Both the position numbers and the translations under genes were made by a program. A DNA stretch of 9,824 nt from positions 1-9,824 of the forward strand of contig CALWEB010000047.1 in assembly GCA_944376955.1 (NCBI GenBank), in the 5' to 3' direction. The notes under the pieces are model-generated. The model did not search any database, was not told the DNA's origin, and saw only the letters and a list, made by a program, of their open reading frames with translations. This document shows positions 8,430 through 9,824 of this stretch, one piece after another (position 1 is the first letter of the stretch; each line of letters begins with the position of its first letter). This DNA comes from an uncultured Agathobaculum sp. (GTDB taxonomy: Bacteria; Bacillota; Clostridia; Oscillospirales; Butyricicoccaceae).

Positions 8430-8470
8430 AGTACACGCACAGTTTCCGCCTGCATCCTCTCAGAGAGAAA

Positions 8471-8500
8471 AAAATCCCGCTCCAAATGAAGCGGGATTTT
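8471..8500 (-). terminator. Intrinsic terminator after iolE
   Basis: AAAATCCCGCT (8471-8481) and AGCGGGATTTT (8490-8500) form a perfect 11-base stem with an 8-base loop. In the minus-strand transcript the stem starts 17 bases after the iolE stop and runs into seven consecutive U residues (to 8468), as in a standard rho-independent terminator. It isolates iolE from the pyrH operon. The plus-strand copy would carry a shorter U tract, so weak bidirectional use is possible. Confidence 0.92.
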
Positions 8501-8517
8501 GCAATGCCGGTATGTAT

Positions 8518-9453
8518 TTACTTCTTGAGGACAACCTCGCCGCCCAGACCGGTGTGCGCGGTGATGTACTCGCGGCCCATCTTGGCGTACTCGAACGGAT
8601 TGGCCTTCGCCGGATCCTGCTCAGCCTCAACCATGATCCAGCCGGTGTAGCCAGCCTTGTCCAGCAGGTCAAACACCTTGTCAAACTCTACGCAGCCATC
8701 CGGATCGCCCGGAACGGTGAACGCGCCTGCACGAACTGCATCGAGGAAGGACCAATGCTCTGCACGAGCCTTCTCCACCATCGGCATACGCATGTTCTTC
8801 AGATGAACATGACCGACGCGGTCAGCAAACTTCTCGAGCATCTTGACCGGATCCTCGCCCGCGAAGGTGAAGTGGCCGGTATCGAAGCACAGGAAGACGT
8901 ACTTGGGATCGGTGTTCTCCATCAGGCGGGTGGTCTCTTCCACCGTCTGGCACACGGTGCCCATGTGATGATGGAAGCAAGTGCGGATGCCATACTTCTC
9001 CATGGACAGCTTGCCCAGCTTATTCAGGCCATCGGTGAAGCGAGCCCATTCCTCATCGGTCAGGACGCGCTTGTTCTCCATATCGAGGACAGGCGTATCG
9101 AGCTGGCCCTGGATAGAGCCGGACTGCTCAGATACGTTGATCGCGGTTGCACCGACATAGGAGAGGTAATCCAGTTCCTTGATGAACTCGGCCTCAACCT
9201 CTTCGTACGGCTTATCCACCAGGAAAGAGGAGAACCACTTGGATGCGATGGTCATGTTGCGCACGTCGAGCATGTGCTTGAGGACTTCCTTATCCTCCGG
9301 ATACTTATGGCCGACTTCACAGCCATCGAAACCCGCGAGCTTCATCTCGGAAATGCACTGCTGGAACGTATTCTCATCGCCAAGATCCCACATATCGTCA
9401 TTGGACCAGCCAATCGGGCAGATGCCCAGCTTTACTTTCTTCGGATCTAACAT
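8518..9453 (-). CDS. iolE: Myo-inosose-2 dehydratase (IolE family)
   Basis: Predicted cytosolic metal-dependent TIM-barrel enzyme of the xylose isomerase-like/AP endonuclease 2 superfamily. IolE dehydrates 2-keto-myo-inositol to a diketone in inositol breakdown. The 311 residues compare with just under 300 in typical IolE. Diagnostic stretches are KLGICPIGWSNDD (8-20), ENTFQQCISEMKLAGFDG (27-44), SEQSGSIQG (108-116), FHHHMGT (160-166), FDTGHF (190-195), HVHLKN (215-220), FTVPGD (245-250) and VEAEQDPAKANPFEYA (275-290). Likely metal ligands are E109, D191, H217 and E276. The ATG at 9453 has GGAGGG at 9462-9467 with an 8-base spacer. It is a single-gene unit with its own promoter and terminator, and no other iol gene is in the window. 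Lysine is AAG in 24 of 25 cases, unlike the mixed AAA/AAG of its neighbours, which suggests high expression. A related sugar isomerase or epimerase activity is possible. Confidence 0.85.
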   Translation of the reverse strand: MLDPKKVKLGICPIGWSNDDMWDLGDENTFQQCISEMKLAGFDGCEVGHKYPEDKEVLKHMLDVRNMTIASKWFSSFLVDKPYEEVEAEFIKELDYLSYVGATAINVSEQSGSIQGQLDTPVLDMENKRVLTDEEWARFTDGLNKLGKLSMEKYGIRTCFHHHMGTVCQTVEETTRLMENTDPKYVFLCFDTGHFTFAGEDPVKMLEKFADRVGHVHLKNMRMPMVEKARAEHWSFLDAVRAGAFTVPGDPDGCVEFDKVFDLLDKAGYTGWIMVEAEQDPAKANPFEYAKMGREYITAHTGLGGEVVLKK

Positions 9454-9484
9454 GTGTTATTCCCTCCATTTTCATCTCTCATAC

Positions 9485-9501
9485 CGCATGATTCACATGC
9501 G
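9485..9501. repeat. Inverted repeat in the iolE leader
   Basis: CGCATG (9485-9490) and CATGCG (9496-9501) are a perfect 6-base inverted repeat around ATTCA. It lies about 8 to 24 bases downstream of the predicted iolE transcription start, in the untranslated leader. That position suits a repressor operator or a small 5' hairpin protecting the mRNA. The repeat is seen directly; its role is inferred. Confidence 0.4.
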
Positions 9502-9515
9502 CCATTACTATCCTT

Positions 9516-9544
9516 ATTGTACTCAACTATATCCTAAAAGTCAA
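9516..9544 (-). promoter_or_regulatory. Sigma-A type promoter of iolE
   Basis: On the minus strand, TTGACT (9539-9544) and TACAAT (9516-9521) are separated by exactly 17 bases, one mismatch each from the TTGACA and TATAAT consensus, in an AT-rich setting. The start would be near 9509, giving a leader of about 56 bases. Such a near-consensus promoter agrees with the high-expression codon use of iolE. Confidence 0.8.
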
Positions 9545-9550
9545 ACGCAT

Positions 9551-9600
9551 TTTTGCACAGAAATGGCCTGTGCAAAAAACTTTTTCGACAAATTGCACAG
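9551..9600. repeat. Three-copy TTGCACAG repeat set upstream of iolE
   Basis: TTTTGCACAG (9551-9560) and CTGTGCAAAA (9568-9577) form a perfect 10-base inverted repeat with a 7-base spacer. A third copy, TTGCACAG (9593-9600), can also pair with the middle arm. The inner repeat ends 6 bases upstream of the iolE -35 box. Read on the minus strand after the malic enzyme gene, no U tract follows either possible hairpin, so this is a poor intrinsic terminator. A regulator-binding site for iolE, or a structured 3' end of the malic enzyme mRNA, are the two readings. Confidence 0.5.
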
Positions 9601-9650
9601 TGTTGCCGTGCACGGGCACGCAGCATCCGTTCGACCGGGCTTTCACCCGA

Positions 9651-9824
9651 TCAAATACGGGCCACACCCGAGTCGCGTGCTGCCTGCGCAACCGCGTCGG
9701 CAACGGCACGGATGACCTTCTGATCAAACGCCATCGGCATGATATATTCCGGGGTGAGCTCCTCGTCCGATACGCAGTAAGCGATCGCTTTGGCTGCGGC
9801 CAGCTTCATCTCCTCATTGATATC
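9651..9824 (-). CDS. Malic enzyme, C-terminal end (runs off right edge)
   Basis: Only the last 57 residues and the TGA stop (9651-9653) are inside the window, so start, length and catalytic residues cannot be seen. The tail has the pattern of bacterial NAD(P)-dependent malic enzymes: an alanine-rich helix (KLAAAKAIAYCV), then LTPEYIMPMAFD and a closing AVAQAARDSGVARI, matching the family's usual LSEEYIIPSAFD and AAAVAKAAMETGVAR style of ending. Malic enzyme oxidatively decarboxylates malate to pyruvate. The gene is on the same strand as iolE, 197 bases upstream, and iolE has its own promoter, so the two are probably separate units. Cofactor preference cannot be judged from this part. Confidence 0.8.
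   Translation of the reverse strand, partial: DINEEMKLAAAKAIAYCVSDEELTPEYIMPMAFDQKVIRAVADAVAQAARDSGVARI

Noticed and set aside
8457..8467. Small palindrome CTCTC-A-GAGAG
   Set aside because: A one-base loop cannot form a stable hairpin, and short palindromes of this kind are expected by chance beside the U tract of the terminator.
7828..9450. A 540-codon open frame on the plus strand across pyrH, the intergenic region and iolE
   Set aside because: It runs antisense to two confidently identified genes and through a promoter and a terminator. Its translation shows no recognisable domain, and its openness follows from the GC-rich codons of the real genes.
8401..9577. Sequences resembling DnaA boxes (TTATGCACA at 8401-8409, TTTTGCACA at 9551-9559 and on the minus strand at 9569-9577)
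   Set aside because: They fit the loose TTWTNCACA pattern, but there is no cluster, no AT-rich unwinding element and no dnaA or dnaN nearby. They are better described as arms of the inverted repeats.
9527..9727. A 66-codon minus-strand open frame overlapping the malic enzyme end
   Set aside because: It is out of frame with the recognisable malic enzyme tail, Arg-rich, and has no family resemblance.
1..9824. A new defence, mobile or biosynthetic system
   Set aside because: Every coding stretch is accounted for by known housekeeping or metabolic families on one strand. I found no transposase, integrase, toxin-antitoxin pair, phage gene, direct-repeat array or RNA gene.

Overview
The window is about 9.8 kb of a moderately GC-rich Firmicute chromosome, and every gene I can support lies on the minus strand. 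The gene order pyrH-frr-uppS-cdsA-dxr-rseP-ispG-polC, the PolC-type replicase with its exonuclease inserted in the PHP domain, and the strong AGGAGG-type ribosome binding sites all point to class Clostridia. The GC-rich codon use would suit a gut Oscillospirales-type organism, but that genus-level guess is inference. There are no mobile elements, CRISPR arrays, rRNA or tRNA genes.

Read in the direction of transcription (high to low coordinates), the window opens with the last 57 codons of a malic enzyme (9651-9824). A 197-base intergenic region follows, holding a set of TTGCACAG repeats and a near-consensus promoter. Next is a single-gene unit, an inositol catabolism enzyme of the IolE family (8518-9453), closed by a clear intrinsic terminator (8471-8500). 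A second intergenic region contains another TGCACA inverted repeat and the promoter of the large downstream operon (8347-8375).

That operon is tightly packed, with 4-base overlaps or short gaps: pyrH (UMP kinase), frr (ribosome recycling factor), uppS (undecaprenyl diphosphate synthase), cdsA (CDP-diacylglycerol synthase), dxr (MEP pathway step 2), rseP (site-2 membrane protease), ispG (MEP pathway step 6) and the first 682 codons of polC, which runs off the left edge. It links nucleotide supply and translation recycling to isoprenoid precursor synthesis (Dxr, IspG), the polyprenyl lipid carrier made from those precursors (UppS), phospholipid synthesis (CdsA), membrane proteolysis (RseP) and DNA replication (PolC). 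This is a known conserved clostridial arrangement.

I see no new multi-gene system. The less ordinary points are in the two intergenic regions: repeated TTGCACA-type inverted repeats upstream of both promoters, a separate perfect inverted repeat in the iolE leader, and an isolated iolE with strongly biased codon use that points to high expression.
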